Assembly (NCBI GenBank): GCA_963580285.1
Contig: OY757010.1
Coordinates: forward strand, 151,345,596-151,409,595
DNA length: 64,000 nt
DNA from: Lucinisca nassula
Lineage: Eukaryota > Mollusca > Bivalvia > Lucinida > Lucinidae
Reading direction: 5' to 3'
Below the pieces are notes generated by a model. That model searched no databases. It was not told where the DNA came from and worked only from the letters and a program-made list of their open reading frames with translations. Shown here in pieces: positions 30,742 through 42,087 of the stretch; position 1 is the first letter of the stretch, and every line of letters begins with the position of its first letter. Made by a program: the position numbers and the translations under genes.

Positions 30742-32282
30742 AACAAGAGGGCCACGATGGCCCTGGATCACTCACCTGATCCATAGGGTAACAAGTGGGC
30801 CCCTGGGTGAGCCCTTATTGGCCTTGGGCTATAATTTGAATAATCTTGGTAGTGGTCTAAAAGGTGAAGCTTCATACAAAATATCAAAGACCGGAGTCTT
30901 CTGGTTTCAGACAAGAAGATTTTTAAAGGTTTTCCTTATATAAGTCTATATTAACCTTGGGGTCCCCGAGGCAGGCCATTTTTGGCCCCAGGGCTATAAT
31001 TTGAACAATCTTGGTAGAAATCCAAAAGACGAAGCTTCATGCCCCATATCAAAGACCTTGGCCTTCTGTTTTCAGACAAGAAGATTTTCAAAGGTTTTCA
31101 TTGCCTTGACTTCTATTTCCTAGTGCTATAATTTGATCAATTTTGATAGAGGTCCACTAGATGAAGCTTCACACCCAATATCAAAGACCTGGGCCTTGCA
31201 GTTTAGAGTAGAAGATTTTTTCAAATTTCCCTATATAAGTCAATGTAAAACCGAAGGGCCCCAGGGCAGGGGCATTTTTGGCCCAAGGGCTATGATTTGA
31301 ACAATCTGGTAGAGGACCACTAGATGAAGCTACACACCAAATATCAAAGACCTGGGCCATGCGGTTTCGGATAAGAAGGTTTTTAAAGATTTTCCCTGTA
31401 TAAGTCAATGTAAAACCAAAGGGCCAACAGGTGGGGGAATTTTTCACCCTAGGCCTATTATTTGAAAAATCTTAATAGAGGTCCACTAGATGAAGCTTCA
31501 CACCAAATATCAAAGACCTAGGCCTTGCAGTGTCAGAGAAGAAGATTTTTAAAGATTTTCCCTATATAAGTCTATGTGAAACCAAACGGCCATTTTTTGA
31601 CCCAGGGCTATACTTTGAACAATCTTGGTAGAGGTTTACTAGATAAAGCTTCAAATCAAATATCAAAGACCTGGGCCTTGCAGATTCAGAGAAGATTTTA
31701 ATAAAGATTTTCCCTCTATAAGTCTATGTAAAACCAAAGGGCCACAGGGCATGGGCATTTTTGGCCCAAGGCCTATAAATTGAACATTCTTGGTAGAGGC
31801 TCTCTAGATGAAGCTACATACCAAATATCAAAGACCTGGGCCTTGTGGTTTCAAAGAAGAACATTTTTAAATATTTTCCCTATATAAGCCTATGAAAATC
31901 CAAAGGGCCACGGAACTTGGGCATTTTTGGCCCTGGGGCTAAAATTTGAAAATCTAGGTAGAGGTCCACTAGGTGAAGCTTCATACCAAATATCAAAGAC
32001 CTGGGCCATGCGGTTTCAGAGAAGAAGTTTTTAAGTTTTCAGTAAAAAAATCTATTTTTAGCTCCTGTGACCTAGATGTGCAACGGACTGGAACCATTTG
32101 AACAATTTTGAAAGGGGACCACAGAACGATCATTCCTGTAAAGTTTTGTCAAAATCCAATCAGTGGTTTAGGAGGAGATGTTGTTTGAAGAAAAAGTTTA
32201 CGCACGGACGAACGCATGCATGCACGACGGACAAAAAAGTGATCCCAAAAGCTCACCTCCTCACTATGTGACAGGTGAGCTA
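30742..32282 (+). mobile_element. Helentron-like element G, copy 1
   Basis: It starts 'acaagagggccacgatggcc' + 'ctggatcactcacctgat' and ends 'tgacaggtgagcta'. The core has about eight units of ~165 bp ('ggtagaggtccactagatga', 'caaatatcaaagacctgggc', 'gatttttaaagattttccc'). A short 'acgcatgcatgcacgacggac' microsatellite and a right-end block follow. No transposase or helicase frame. It is inserted in M-derived sequence. Confidence 0.75.
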
Positions 32283-32705
32283 AAAACACTTTGAAGATGG
32301 ATCTCAAAAGTGTAGAGATTATATTTTTTCGATATGATCTCTACATTTTTGTATGGATATCAAACAGCAGTTTAACTAACACAGTTAGTTGCTACTTTGG
32401 ATCCCAACATTAGTGCTATAGAGTGGTAGTAATGTACAATACTTTATACCTATTTCATATCATATAGTGGTCTATGAGGGCTTAGGAAATACATCACAAT
32501 CTCATTATAACACTGTCTGAAATAACATGATTCTGGATATAACACCGTTTCAAGATGGATCCCAAAAATGTTTTTTTGATATATAGAATGGTCATTTTTC
32601 TATATGATCTACATGTATACATCTTTGGATATAACATGATTGTTTAACTTTGTTGGTTTTGTCTTTGGACCCCATTAATAGTGTTATAAAGAGGTTGTGG
32701 TGTAC
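32283..32705. mobile_element. MITE M pieces
   Basis: One partial copy at 32283-32375 ('gaagatggatctcaaaagtg') and one near-complete copy at 32490-32705, from 'cacaatctcattataacact' to 'agtgttataaagaggttgtg'. Confidence 0.6.
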
Positions 32706-33019
32706 CTTAAATAAGGATAGGAACAAGTGCAGGTTGGCAATTCAGATCAGCCTGCAAATGTGCTGCATGTGATAAAAGTCTTTTTGTTTGCAAGTCATCT
32801 ATGGATATCTCTACACATTCATAGAGTAGGAGAAATCTGTTGATCATATTCAGTCAGTAGCTGTGCATGCCAGTTCAAATGACCAAAAATTGTAAATACA
32901 AGCATACTATAAAGTCTCTTTTCTAAGAATGTTCCTCTCATACTGAACAGCAAAAGCTACTAAAGTTTAATTCTAACATACATTTAGAAAATTACGAGAT
33001 ACCCATGCCATAATTCTTT

Positions 33020-33510
33020 TTTATATCAACACAATCCTTATATGGTTTTGAATATAGAATAGTTCAAAGATAGATCCCCAAATTTTAAAGATTGTATAGC
33101 AGCAAAATGACCATAATGATCATTTTCTATACAATCAATACAATTTTGTTTTATATTCTATGGTTGTTTCTATTTTCAATACAAAAACACGCCTATACAA
33201 ATACATTGTAACCTTTATTGCCAAAAAAAGAACATTTTAAGATGAAAAATTGTGATATTTTTCTTATTTCTGCTCAAGTATAGATTGAGGGTACTCGTTA
33301 GAACCGCCTCATTAGGGCAGTTCTAACATGTACCCACAATCTATATTTTTGAGCAGAAATAAGAAAAATAAGGTTTAACCCTGCAAATCCCAGTTTTACT
33401 ATATAAAAGTGGGGATGGGGGGGGGGGGGGGGGGTGCATAATTATATAGGCGTGTTTTTGTGATGGACCACCAGCAAGCAATAGTGTTAGAATGAGGTTG
33501 TGGTGTAGGT
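33020..33510. mobile_element. MITE M split by a MITE B (33179-33467)
   Basis: The M left half has 'caaagatagatccccaaatt' and the hairpin 'aaatgaccataatgatcatt'. The right half 'aatagtgttagaatgaggttgtg' follows the B end 'ataggcgtgtttttgtgatg'. B contains a 20-base G run at 33417-33434. Confidence 0.65.
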
Positions 33511-33532
33511 GTACTATATGTACTGTCAATAC

Positions 33533-33649
33533 CTTGCCACGTGCTCTTGCCCCTAGGGAGGGCATTCTTGTCTTCATCATCCTCTAGGGGTTCGCCAGCA
33601 TTTCTACGTCTTATCAGCTCACTGGTTGGGTATTTCTTTGGTTCAACAC
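33533..33649 (-). CDS. CCDC180: CCDC180 exon
   Basis: On the - strand, acceptor 'gttttaatcaacag' and donor 'gtattgacag' bound 117 nt: two bases, 38 codons, one base. The peptide begins VEPKKYPTSELIRRRNAGEP and ends NALPRGKSTWQ, with an acidic LEDDEDKN centre. This is a charged, probably disordered linker between helical parts. Its GT completes an arginine codon with the C ending the exon at 34546. Confidence 0.7.
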
Positions 33650-34003
33650 CTGTTGATTAAAACGAAATTTGACAAATGCTATATTTAACAAGTTCAATAT
33701 ATTCTTATTTGTTTGTGTTCAGGTTTTATGTCCATGTCAACACTATTCAAATCTTTCATCCGACATTGAGATGAAATGACACATGAAGCCCTAGGGCCTA
33801 AAGAAATAGCTGGGGTTAATGAATGCTGCATCCAATAACAGCCTATACTGTTTGCAAAATGTCTATTCATTTTTCATGAAAAATTCAAAGCGAATTAAAC
33901 CCTGAATTTCGAAATCAACTGCATCTACATGACATGTGGAAGATTCAGTTCTGTTCTAAATGTGCTGAAACCTGTCTTGTAGCAGCCAAATGACTTTAAC
34001 ACA

Positions 34004-34350
34004 GTCAAACTTCGATGGCTCGAACCCCTTTGGGACCATGAAAATTTATTCGAGACAGCGGTAGTTCAAGCCACTGAAGGTTACTGCAAAGAGGCATAAC
34101 GAGATACTTTTGAACATCTTTCGAGGTTATATAATGAAAATGTTTGGTGTGTGTATTCATTAGAATCGCCTCACCGAGGCGATTCTAATGAGTACACACA
34201 GCATACATTTGCTAGATAAAAGACTAAAATCTCCTTAATCATCCCCCACCATTTCTTATCTTGAGGATTTCCCTAGGGGCTCAAGGGGGAGTTCGACCCA
34301 GCCATGGTAAACGAACCATCGGTGTTCGAGCCATTGAAGTTCTACTGTAG
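34004..34350. mobile_element. MITE family R, uninterrupted copy
   Basis: Ends 'acagtcaaacttcgatggct' and 'gagccattgaagttctactg' are inverted. The central palindrome is 'tagaatcgcctc' / 'gaggcgattcta'. It holds an empty TTAA site at 34234-34237 where the related copy at 55738-56330 carries MITE A. Confidence 0.7.
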
Positions 34351-34545
34351 CTAATATTCAACAGCTAACATTGTTGCAGGTCATTGTATTCAAATGCACC
34401 AAAAGGAAAAGATATACCACCAAACCCATGTACAGAGTAGGAAAATAGAAGCATTTACAATGAAAGACGAATGTTTTGAAAATTGCATCTGTATCAATCT
34501 AACACCATGATTCATAGAACCAAGTGATTGGCTGTATATACTTAC

Positions 34546-34657
34546 GGCCTTTCACCACATCATCAATGACCAACATGTTGTCATATTGCAGTAACTGGTT
34601 CTCTGATAATCGGGCAAGACCCTCAATGAATTCTCTGGCATGGTCTGCTGCACAGTT
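34546..34657 (-). CDS. CCDC180: CCDC180 exon
   Basis: On the - strand, acceptor 'actgttttacag' and donor 'gtaagtatat' (strong) bound 112 nt: 37 codons plus one base, entering in phase 0. The peptide begins NCAADHAREFIEGLARLSEN and ends VIDDVVKG. It continues the helical bundle that follows the HLLRPTLGHP motif of the upstream exon and resembles the conserved C-terminal part of CCDC180. Confidence 0.74.
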
Positions 34658-34974
34658 CTGTAAAACAGTAGTACATGGTATTTACCAAAGTATTCGGACA
34701 CCTCAGCATCTTACCATACTTGTTCAAAAATTCGAACAAATACAATTTACTTCCCTCTGTTGTGTCTAAAAATAGCTGTATGAGAGGCAAACAGTGTAGG
34801 CCTCAATGAGGCACCATGTTGTGTGGCAGCTTGTCTGCGACGGGCCTACAGTTTGCTCAGGACTGTCTGTCTGAATACATATGGTAAATACCCTACTTCA
34901 ATTTCATTTACAGCAAATTTTTATAAACATTATCATAACCTATTATTGAAAATTCTTACGGGGACAGAATATGC

Positions 34975-35225
34975 CAAACACATTTTCTGCCATTTTTTTA
35001 TAAGGGAGACAAGTTACCAGGCTTCTTGTTGTTTTCTTATAAACCCAGGCCCACTGTAAAGGGGAGCTACTGAGGAGCAAATTCTTTCCTTTAGGAGTAG
35101 ACCAATACTCATAAAGGATTTGCTCCTGAGGAGTACATTCTTTTCTTTAGGAGTAGAGCCCTAATGTTAAAGGATACTAACATATTTTGAAAGAGTTACC
35201 TCCCCAGATGGGTATCCATTTCCTT
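34975..35225. mobile_element. MITE family A, diverged
   Basis: 'ggagcaaattctttccttta' and 'aaaggatttgctcctgagga' are core arms. The right end 'gggtatccatttcctttga' is degenerate. Confidence 0.5.
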
Positions 35226-35359
35226 TGACTGAATGGCATAATTGCTGTGTATCTATCATTTCTAAAAATCACTTACTCGCCCTAATTTCTGCTACTTACA
35301 TTTGCTGATTTTGCATGTGAGTTATCTAATGTTTTTCAAGGCCTTTATATGGTATAATC

Positions 35360-35965
35360 CATACCTGTGATAGTTTTTTAATTTTAAATGTATGAGGGAG
35401 ATTTGCCATTGTGATGAGGGAGATGTAAAAAATATACACCAAAAATGCTTTATAACACTATTAATGGGGTCCAAAGCACAAACCGTGTTAGTTAAACAAC
35501 TGTGTTATATCCAAACAAAAATGTATAGATTGTATAGAAAAATGACCATTTATGGTCATTTTTCTATATAATCTACACATTTTTGGGATCCATCTTGAAA
35601 CCATGTTATATCCGAAACCGTGTAATAACGAACCTTGTAATAACGAGGTTGTGGTGTACTCGTATAGAGAAATTCTCAGTTCAAATGAGGGAGACTCCAA
35701 AATTTTACTAAAATTTAGCATAAATTGGGCAAAAATTAGCATCAAAATGAGGGGTGAGTGTTTGAGTTTTACATCCCACCAACAGCTAAGGTCATACGGA
35801 GACGGGACCTCGGTTTAAAGACTCATCCGAAAGTCTGGAGAAGCCCGGGATCGATCCTGCGACCCCTGGTTTACAAGGCGAGTAGCGTAACCACTACACC
35901 ACGGAGGCTTCTAATCATCAAAATGAGGGAGTCTCCCTCCTGATAAGGGAGATATCACAGGTATG
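35360..35965. mobile_element. MITE T2 with two nested insertions
   Basis: Ends 'catacctgtgatag' and 'tatcacaggtatg' are inverted. MITE M (35450-35657) and SINE S4 (35753-35915) lie inside. The empty homologue is at 49535-49728. Confidence 0.75.
35740..35928 (-). mobile_element. SINE S4 with 13-bp TSD inside T2
   Basis: The body at 35753-35915 has the S4 order on the - strand, from 'agaagcctccgtggtgtagt' to 'ggtgggatgtaaaactcaaa'. The repeat 'catcaaaatgagg' flanks it at 35740-35752 and 35916-35928. The homologous T2 copy at 49535-49728 has a single uninterrupted 'catcaaaatgagg'. Confidence 0.88.
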
Positions 35966-36114
35966 ATAATCTCTTAAAAATGACCATAGATGATCATTTT
36001 TCCATATAATCTATATACTTTTGCTTTGACACAACACAGTTGTTCAACAAACATGCATTTTGCTTTTCATCCCAATTAAAGTGTCATAAAGAGATTGCAG
36101 GGTATTTCTCATAC

Positions 36115-36413
36115 CTGTAAAGTATCAGCCTGTTTTTCAACAGCTGCCATAAATTCCTTATGCCTTTCAGTTTCTGCCTCGCACAATGACGTCAACTGAT
36201 TTACTTGGTGAGGATGGCCGAGGGTAGGTCTTAACAAGTGTTTGTGTTCTTCACGCTTCTTTTCCAGTTCCAGCTGAGTTGTTCTGAACTTGGTCTCAAG
36301 GCCTGTCCGAGCACTCTGTGATACTTCAATCTGTTCTTTGACAAGATCTTTTGTTACTAGAGATGGAATGTGTGATGTGGATTTCTCTAGCTGAGTTAGC
36401 TGGCTTCGAAGTT
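36115..36413 (-). CDS. CCDC180: CCDC180 exon, largest visible (99 codons)
   Basis: On the - strand, acceptor 'taatttgattccag' and donor 'gtatgagaaa' bound 299 nt: two bases plus 99 codons, ending in phase 0. It opens LRSQLTQLEKSTSHIPSLVT. It contains TQLELEKKREEHKHLLRP, then TLGHPHQVNQLTSLCEAET, and ends VEKQADTLQ. The long heptad-like coiled coil broken by a conserved HLLRPTLGHP-type motif is what I associate with the DUF4456 region of CCDC180. Its leading AA completes a glutamate codon with the G ending the exon at 38119. Confidence 0.78.
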
Positions 36414-36464
36414 CTGGAATCAAATTAACAATTCAAATAATTTATCATATGACATCACATCTGA

Positions 36465-36805
36465 GAATGTAATAATGCCATGTATTAAATTCAGTAATCC
36501 ACTGGTGGATTAAATATGCAAATTTGTTAGATACGCCCGTAATGTTACACATACGATGCTCTTAATGATGTCGTGTTTACTAATGGTGGAATACTGACAT
36601 TTTGTCGAAAAATCATGAATAAAATGCGTTTTAAATGTCATATGATAAACAGAATCTTGCTTCGTGCTCATGTATTACTGAATTTATTAAACTTGTTGAG
36701 GACAAGGGATAAAAGTCAAGGCTTCGGAGCATTTTATGCCTTTTCCTCAATGAGTTTAATGAATTCAATAATACATGAACACTCATGTGAGATCCTCTAT
36801 TTATT
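36465..36805. mobile_element. Long palindromic element N, second copy
   Basis: 'catgtattactgaatttatt' is mirrored by 'aatgaattcaataatacatg'. Left flank words 'ggattaaatatgcaaatttg' and 'cgtaatgttacac' match 3960-4020 inverted. Confidence 0.55.
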
Positions 36806-36864
36806 CTGAAGTAAATTTTTTGTAAGCAGTGACATAACCAACATAATTTCTACATGAAACATCA

Positions 36865-37215
36865 CAAAAACATGCCTATATAATTTTGAACCCCCTTTAA
36901 CCCCACCTTTATACATTGTATAGTGAAACTGGGGTTTACAGTGTAATTTATTTTTCTTATTTCTGATCAAACTTATAGACTGTGGGTACTCTTTAGAACT
37001 GCCTTGATGAAGCAGTTCCAACAAGTACCCACAATCCATGTCTCTTTAGAACTTCCTCGCCGAGGCGGTTCTAGTGAGGCAGTTCTAACAAGTACCCTTA
37101 TTCCATGTTATGAGCAAAAATATGAAAAATATCAGAATATGTCATCTGAAAATTTTCATTTTCTGCTGATAAAAATTTTTCGATATATTTCAATACGCGT
37201 GTTTTCATAATGACA
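36865..37215. mobile_element. MITE family B with duplicated centre
   Basis: Ends 'catcacaaaaacatgcctat' and 'acgcgtgttttcataatg' are inverted. The hairpin segment is partly duplicated ('agttccaacaagtacccaca', then 'agttctaacaagtaccctta'). Confidence 0.65.
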
Positions 37216-37346
37216 AGTAATATCATATAGCAACATAGTAAAACATTATCATGCCATCCATGAATACATAATGATTTCTGTAGAAGCAATGTTCCTCATG
37301 TGAATTCCATTAATTTATGAAACCTGACAAAGCTTTGTTTCTTAAA

Positions 37347-37450
37347 TTTCATATGAAATGTGTTTGTGTGTGTTTTCGAACCCAGAACCCCTGGTTTATG
37401 AGGCGAGTAACTTAACCACTACACCATGGAGGCTTCTTTCATATGAAATG
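37347..37450 (-). mobile_element. Head-only SINE S4 (76 bp) with 14-bp TSD
   Basis: Body 37361-37436. On the - strand it is the tRNA-like head 'gaagcctccatggtgtagtg' ending at 'ctgggttcgaa', directly followed by an (aaac/ca)n-like tail. The repeat 'tttcatatgaaatg' flanks it at 37347-37360 and 37437-37450. The S4 body is missing. Confidence 0.78.
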
Positions 37451-37787
37451 ACCACTCCTGAAAGATCCTCTATATACGTATAAAAGCATTAGTTATTTTT
37501 GTTTCAAGCAAGAACTTACTGACAGTGTACTTTTGTTACCAGAAACACTACTTGCACTGTATGTCATAAATGTTCATTTTATAATATAATCTTTACCGTT
37601 CTATTTGCCTGTTACATGGTTGTTTAATTAACATGGTTTCTGATTTGGTTGCACAAAATCAAAACCAAGAAAACAGAAATCCTGCAAAATAGTTTACTGG
37701 CCATGCTTTGTCATTTTTCTATATTATCTATTTTTTTAGCCATGGTCAGTTTTGTATCTTATCTATACATTTTTTGCTCCTATGCAA

Positions 37788-38066
37788 AACATTACGATGA
37801 CACACCCCTGTGACAGTGCATTTTTTCACATCTCCAAAATGGCTACTTTTCTGATGAAAATCCTGGATATTTTGCTTATAAATACTGCAAACATAGGTTG
37901 TGGGTGCTCGTTAGAACTGCCCCATTGAGGCAGTTCTAACAAGTACCCACAACCTCTGTCTTGGAGCAAAAATAAGAAAAATAATATATACCCCCGTAAA
38001 CCCCAGTTTTCTCTATATAAATTGGTGTATAGGGGGAGTCTTCATTTCACTGACTTGTTCACGTGA
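37788..38066. mobile_element. MITE family B, diverged
   Basis: 'cattacgatgacacacccct' and 'ttcacgtgatgaaggc' are end remnants. The arms 'ggttgtgggtgctcgttaga' / 'tctaacaagtacccacaacc' are clear. Confidence 0.6.
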
Positions 38067-38118
38067 TGAAGGCATGAGTCCTAGAAATAGCATAATAAAG
38101 AGATATAGTGGCATTTAC

Positions 38119-38263
38119 CTTGAAGGCACTGGTTGTGATAATCATCCACCTGCTGGTAATACGACTGTAGTTTCTGAGAGACAACCTCAGCACACTGCTC
38201 ATAGGTTTCCTGGAGAGCCTGAGGTCTTGTCACTGGCCTGCTGCCTTTCTGACGATAGTACAT
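38119..38263 (-). CDS. CCDC180: CCDC180 exon F (intact copy)
   Basis: On the - strand, acceptor 'ttgttttattag' and donor 'gtaaatgcca' bound 145 nt: 48 codons plus one base, entering in phase 0. The peptide begins MYYRQKGSRPVTRPQALQET and ends QQVDDYHNQCLQ. The 'RQKG.R.VTRPQ.L.ETYEQCAE' pattern is the part I most clearly associate with CCDC180. The first 86 nt (38178-38263) also occur at 39759-39844. Confidence 0.8.
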
Positions 38264-38273
38264 CTAATAAAAC

Positions 38274-39721
38274 AAGCAAATTCGTTGAATTGATATCCCC
38301 CGCCGAATGGGTTTTGCGTGTAGAATGGCAAGAAAATATATCTGGCCAAAATTGAGGATGGTTCTAAGAAGCAAACTAGAGACAATGAGGAAGGGCTCCG
38401 CTGAACATTTACTCCCTGGATGAGAGGCTGTACCCTGACCTACTGACCTAATTATCAGTAGAGATTAACTTGTCTGTCAAGTTGAGGTTTATTTACCTGT
38501 TATGTGGTTTCAAGGATACCAAAATAAAATTCGCGAATATTAAAAAAATCCGATATAATCACTGAATAGACAAAATTCCTCAATTTCAATCATTTAAGGG
38601 GAAATAACTCTGGATGAAAAAGTCAATCCAGGTAAATCCGAAAAAAAAATTGCGCGTGCATCACGGCAGCATAATAATACATATTTATTTCAAGTTTCAT
38701 TTTATTCCATGCAATAGTTGCTGAGAAGCGGTTCCAGACAAAGTGAGACGACGAAAAATCTAGAATTTTAATCATTTAAGGGGCCATAACTCTGGGTGTA
38801 AAAAGTCAATCCGAAAAAAATTTGTGCGTGCATCATCACAGCATAATAATACATATTTATTTCAAGTTTCATATAATTCCATGCAATAGTTGCTGAGAAA
38901 CAGTTCCCGACAAAAAAGTGAGACGACGAAAAATCCAGGATTACAATCATTTAAGGGGCCATAACTCTGGATGTAAAAAGTAAATCCGGAAAAAAAATGT
39001 GCGTGCATCACCATAGCATAATAATACATATTTATTTCAAGTTTCATTTAATTCCATGCAATAGTTGCTGAGAAACGGTTCCGGACAAAGTGAGACGACG
39101 AAAAATCAAGAATTTCAATCATTTAAGGGGCCATAACTCTGGATGTAAAAAGTCAATCCAGAAAAAAATTGAGCGTGCATCACCGCAGCATAATAATACA
39201 TATTTATTTCACGTTTCATTTAATTCCATGCAATAGTTGCTCAGAAACAGTTCCGGACAAAGTGAGATGACGAAAAAATCCAGAATTTCAATCATTTAAG
39301 GGGCCATAACTCTGGATGTAAAAAGTCAATCCGAAAAAAAATTGCGCGTGCATCACTGCAGCATAATAATACATATTTATTTCAATTTTCATTTAATTCC
39401 ATGCAATAGTTGCTGAGAAACGGTTCCGGACAAAGTGAGACGACGAAAAATCAAGAATTTCAATCATTCATGGGGCCATAACTCTGGATGTAAAAAGTCA
39501 ATCCGAAAAAAAATTGCGCGTGCATCACCACAGCATAATAATACATATTTATTTCAAGTTTCATTTAATTCCATGCAATAGTTGCTGAGAAACGGTTCCG
39601 GACAAAAAAGTGTGACGGACGGACGGAAGGACGGAAGGACGGACGGACGGAAGGACGGATGGACGGAAGGACGGACAACGCCAAAACTATATCCCTCCGC
39701 CTTCGGCGGGGGATAATACCA
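38274..39721. mobile_element. Helentron-like element H
   Basis: Subterminal inverted repeats 'atcccccgccgaa' (38295-38307) and 'ttcggcgggggat' (39702-39714) bracket about six ~173-bp units ('ttaaggggccataactctgg', 'gcataataatacatatttat', 'ccatgcaatagttgctgaga'). A 'ggacggaaggacggacgg' microsatellite (39612-39676) and a 'ctccgcc-ttc-ggcggg' hairpin follow. The order core-microsatellite-hairpin matches bivalve pearl/HINE elements. It lies in the intron 5' of exon F. Confidence 0.75.
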
Positions 39722-39758
39722 ATAAACTAAATGTATTAAGGGGAGGCAACTCCTGCAA

Positions 39759-39844
39759 GAGACAACCTCAGCACACTGCTCATAGGTTTCCTGGAGAGCC
39801 TGAGGTCTTGTCACTGGCCTGCTGCCTTTCTGACGATAGTACAT
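39759..39844 (-). pseudogene. CCDC180: Partial duplicate of CCDC180 exon F
   Basis: These 86 nt are identical to 38178-38263. The copy keeps the acceptor AG and the first 28 codons (MYYRQKGSRP...AEVVS). It then breaks into the end of a MITE A ('tcttgcaggagttgcctccc' on the - strand) and has no matching donor. Lying upstream of the intact exon in transcript order, it could act as a decoy 3' splice site. Confidence 0.88.
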
Positions 39845-42062
39845 CTAACAAGAGGGCCCAGAGGGCCCTGAATCGCTCACCTGAGAATCAGTGTCTCTAG
39901 TGCATTCTTGGCCCAAGGGCTATCCTAGGTGAAGCTTCATACCAAATATCAAAAACCTGAGCCTTGTGGTTTCAGAGATGAAGATTTTTAAATATTTTCC
40001 TATGAAAAACCAAAGGGCCCCGGGAATGGGGGCATTTTTGGCCCCAGGGCTATAATTTGAACAATCTTGGTAGAGGTCCACTAGATGAAGCTTCACGACA
40101 AATATCAAAGATCTGAGCCTTGTGGTTTCAGAGAAGAATATTTTTAAAGATTTTCCCTGTATAAGCCTATGTAAAACCAAAGGCCCCTGGGGCGGGGCCT
40201 TTTTGGCCCCAGGGCTATGATTTGAACAATCTTGGTAGAGGTCCACTAGGTGAAGCTTCACACCAAATATCAAAGACCTGGGCCTTGCGGTTTCAGAGAA
40301 GAAGATTTTAAAGATTTTCCCTATATAAGCCTATGTAAAATCACTGGCCCCCGGGGCGGGGGAATTTTTAGCCCCAGGGCTATAATTTGAACAATCTTGG
40401 TAGAGGTCAACTAGGTGAAGCTTCACACCAAATATCAAAGATCTGAGCCTTGCGGTTTCAGAGAAAAAGATTTTTAAAGATTTTCCCTGTATAAGCATAT
40501 GTAAAACCAAAGGCCCCCGGGGCGGGCATTTTTGGCCCTAGGGCTATAATTTGAACAATCTTGGTGGAGGTCCACTAGGTGAAGCTTCACACCAAATATC
40601 AAAGACCTGGGCCTTGTGGTTTTAGAGAAGAAGATTTTTAAAGATTTTCCCTATATAAGCCTATGTAAACCCAAAGGCCCCCGGGGCGGGGGCATTTCTG
40701 GCCCAAGGGCCATAATTTGAACAATCTTGGTAGAGGTCACTAGATGAAGCTTCATTCCAAATATCGAAGACCTGGGCCTTTCCGTTTCAGAGAAGAAGAT
40801 TTTTAAAGATTTTCCATGAATAAGCCTATGTAAAACCAAAGGCCCCCCGACAGGGGGCATTTTTGGCCCTAGGGCTATAATTTGAACAATCTTGGTAGAG
40901 GTCCACTAGGTGAAGCTTCACACCAAATATCAAAGACCTGGGCCTTGTGGTTTCAGAGAAGAAGATTTTTAAAGATTTTCCCTATATAACCCTATGTAAA
41001 TCCAAAGGCCCCCGGGGCAGGGGCATTTCTGGCCCAAGGGCCATAATTTGAACAATCTTGGTAGAGGTCCACTAGATGAAGCTTCACACCAAATATAGAA
41101 GACCTGTGCCTTTCGGTTTCAGAGAAGAAGATTTTTAAAGATTTTCCCTGTATAAGCCTATGTAAAACCAAAGGCCCCAGGGGCGGGGGTATTTTTGGCC
41201 CTAGGGCTATAATTTTAACAATCTTGGTAGAGGTCCACTAGGTGAAGCTTCACACCAAATATCAAAGACCTGGGCCTTGTGGTTTCAGGGAAGAAGATTT
41301 TTAAAGATTTTCCCTATATAAGCCTATGTAAATCCAAAGGCCCCCGGGGCAGGGGCATTTCTGGCCCAAGGGCCATAATTTGAACAATCTTGGTAGAGGT
41401 TCACTAGATGAAGCTTCACACCAAATATAGAAGACCTGGGCCTTTCGGTTTCAGAGAAGAAGATTTTTAAAGATTTTCCCTGTAAAAGCCTATGTAAAAC
41501 CAAAGGCCCCCGGGGCGGGGGTATTTTTGGCCCTTGGGCTATAATTTTAACAATCTTGGTAAAGGTCCACTAGGTGAAGCTTCACACCAAATATCAAAGA
41601 CCTGGGCCTTGTGGTTTCAGAGAAGAAGATTTTTAAAGATTTTCCCTATATAAGCCTATGTAAACCCAAAGGCCCCCGGGGCGGGGGCATTTCTGGCCCA
41701 AGGGCCATAATTTGAACAATCTCGGTAGAGGTCCTTTAGATGAAGCTTCATACCAAATATCAAAGACCTGGGCCTTGCGGTTTCAGAGAAGAAGATTTTT
41801 AAAGTTTTCATTTTAAAAATCTATTTTTAGCTCCTGTGACCTAGATGTGCAATGGACCGGAACCATTTGAACAACTTTGAAAGGGGACTACCTAAGGATC
41901 ATTCCTGTGCAGTTTGGTTAAAATCCAATCTGTGGTTTAGGAGGAGATGTCATTTGAAGAAAAAGTTTACGCACGCACACACGCACGCACGCACGCACGC
42001 ACGACGGACGACGGACAAAAAGTGATCCCAAAAGCTCACCTTGTCACTACGTGACAGGTGAG
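39845..42062 (+). mobile_element. Helentron-like element G, copy 2
   Basis: It starts 'acaagagggcccagagggcc' + 'ctgaatcgctcacctgag' and ends 'cactacgtgacaggtgagct'. There are about eleven ~167-bp core units, a microsatellite 'cacgcacgcacgcacgcacg' (41972-42015) and the right-end block 'ctcctgtgacctagatgtgc'. It sits one or two bases from the duplicated exon's 3' splice site and has replaced its natural pyrimidine tract. Confidence 0.78.
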
Positions 42063-42087
42063 CTAATAAAACAACAAAAAACTAAAT

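Noticed and set aside
30395..30784. 129-codon - frame with repeated phenylalanine-rich units
   Set aside because: It reads through the ~45-bp minisatellite derived from MITE M.
39920..41800. Open frames on the - strand such as those with KSLKIFFSET and LHLVDLYQDCSN
   Set aside because: They repeat with the ~167-bp core of element G and recur in every G copy. They reflect unit length and composition, not selection for protein.
38580..42000. CRISPR-like repeat array
   Set aside because: Units are 165-175 bp without conserved short repeats separated by unique spacers, and the genome is clearly eukaryotic.
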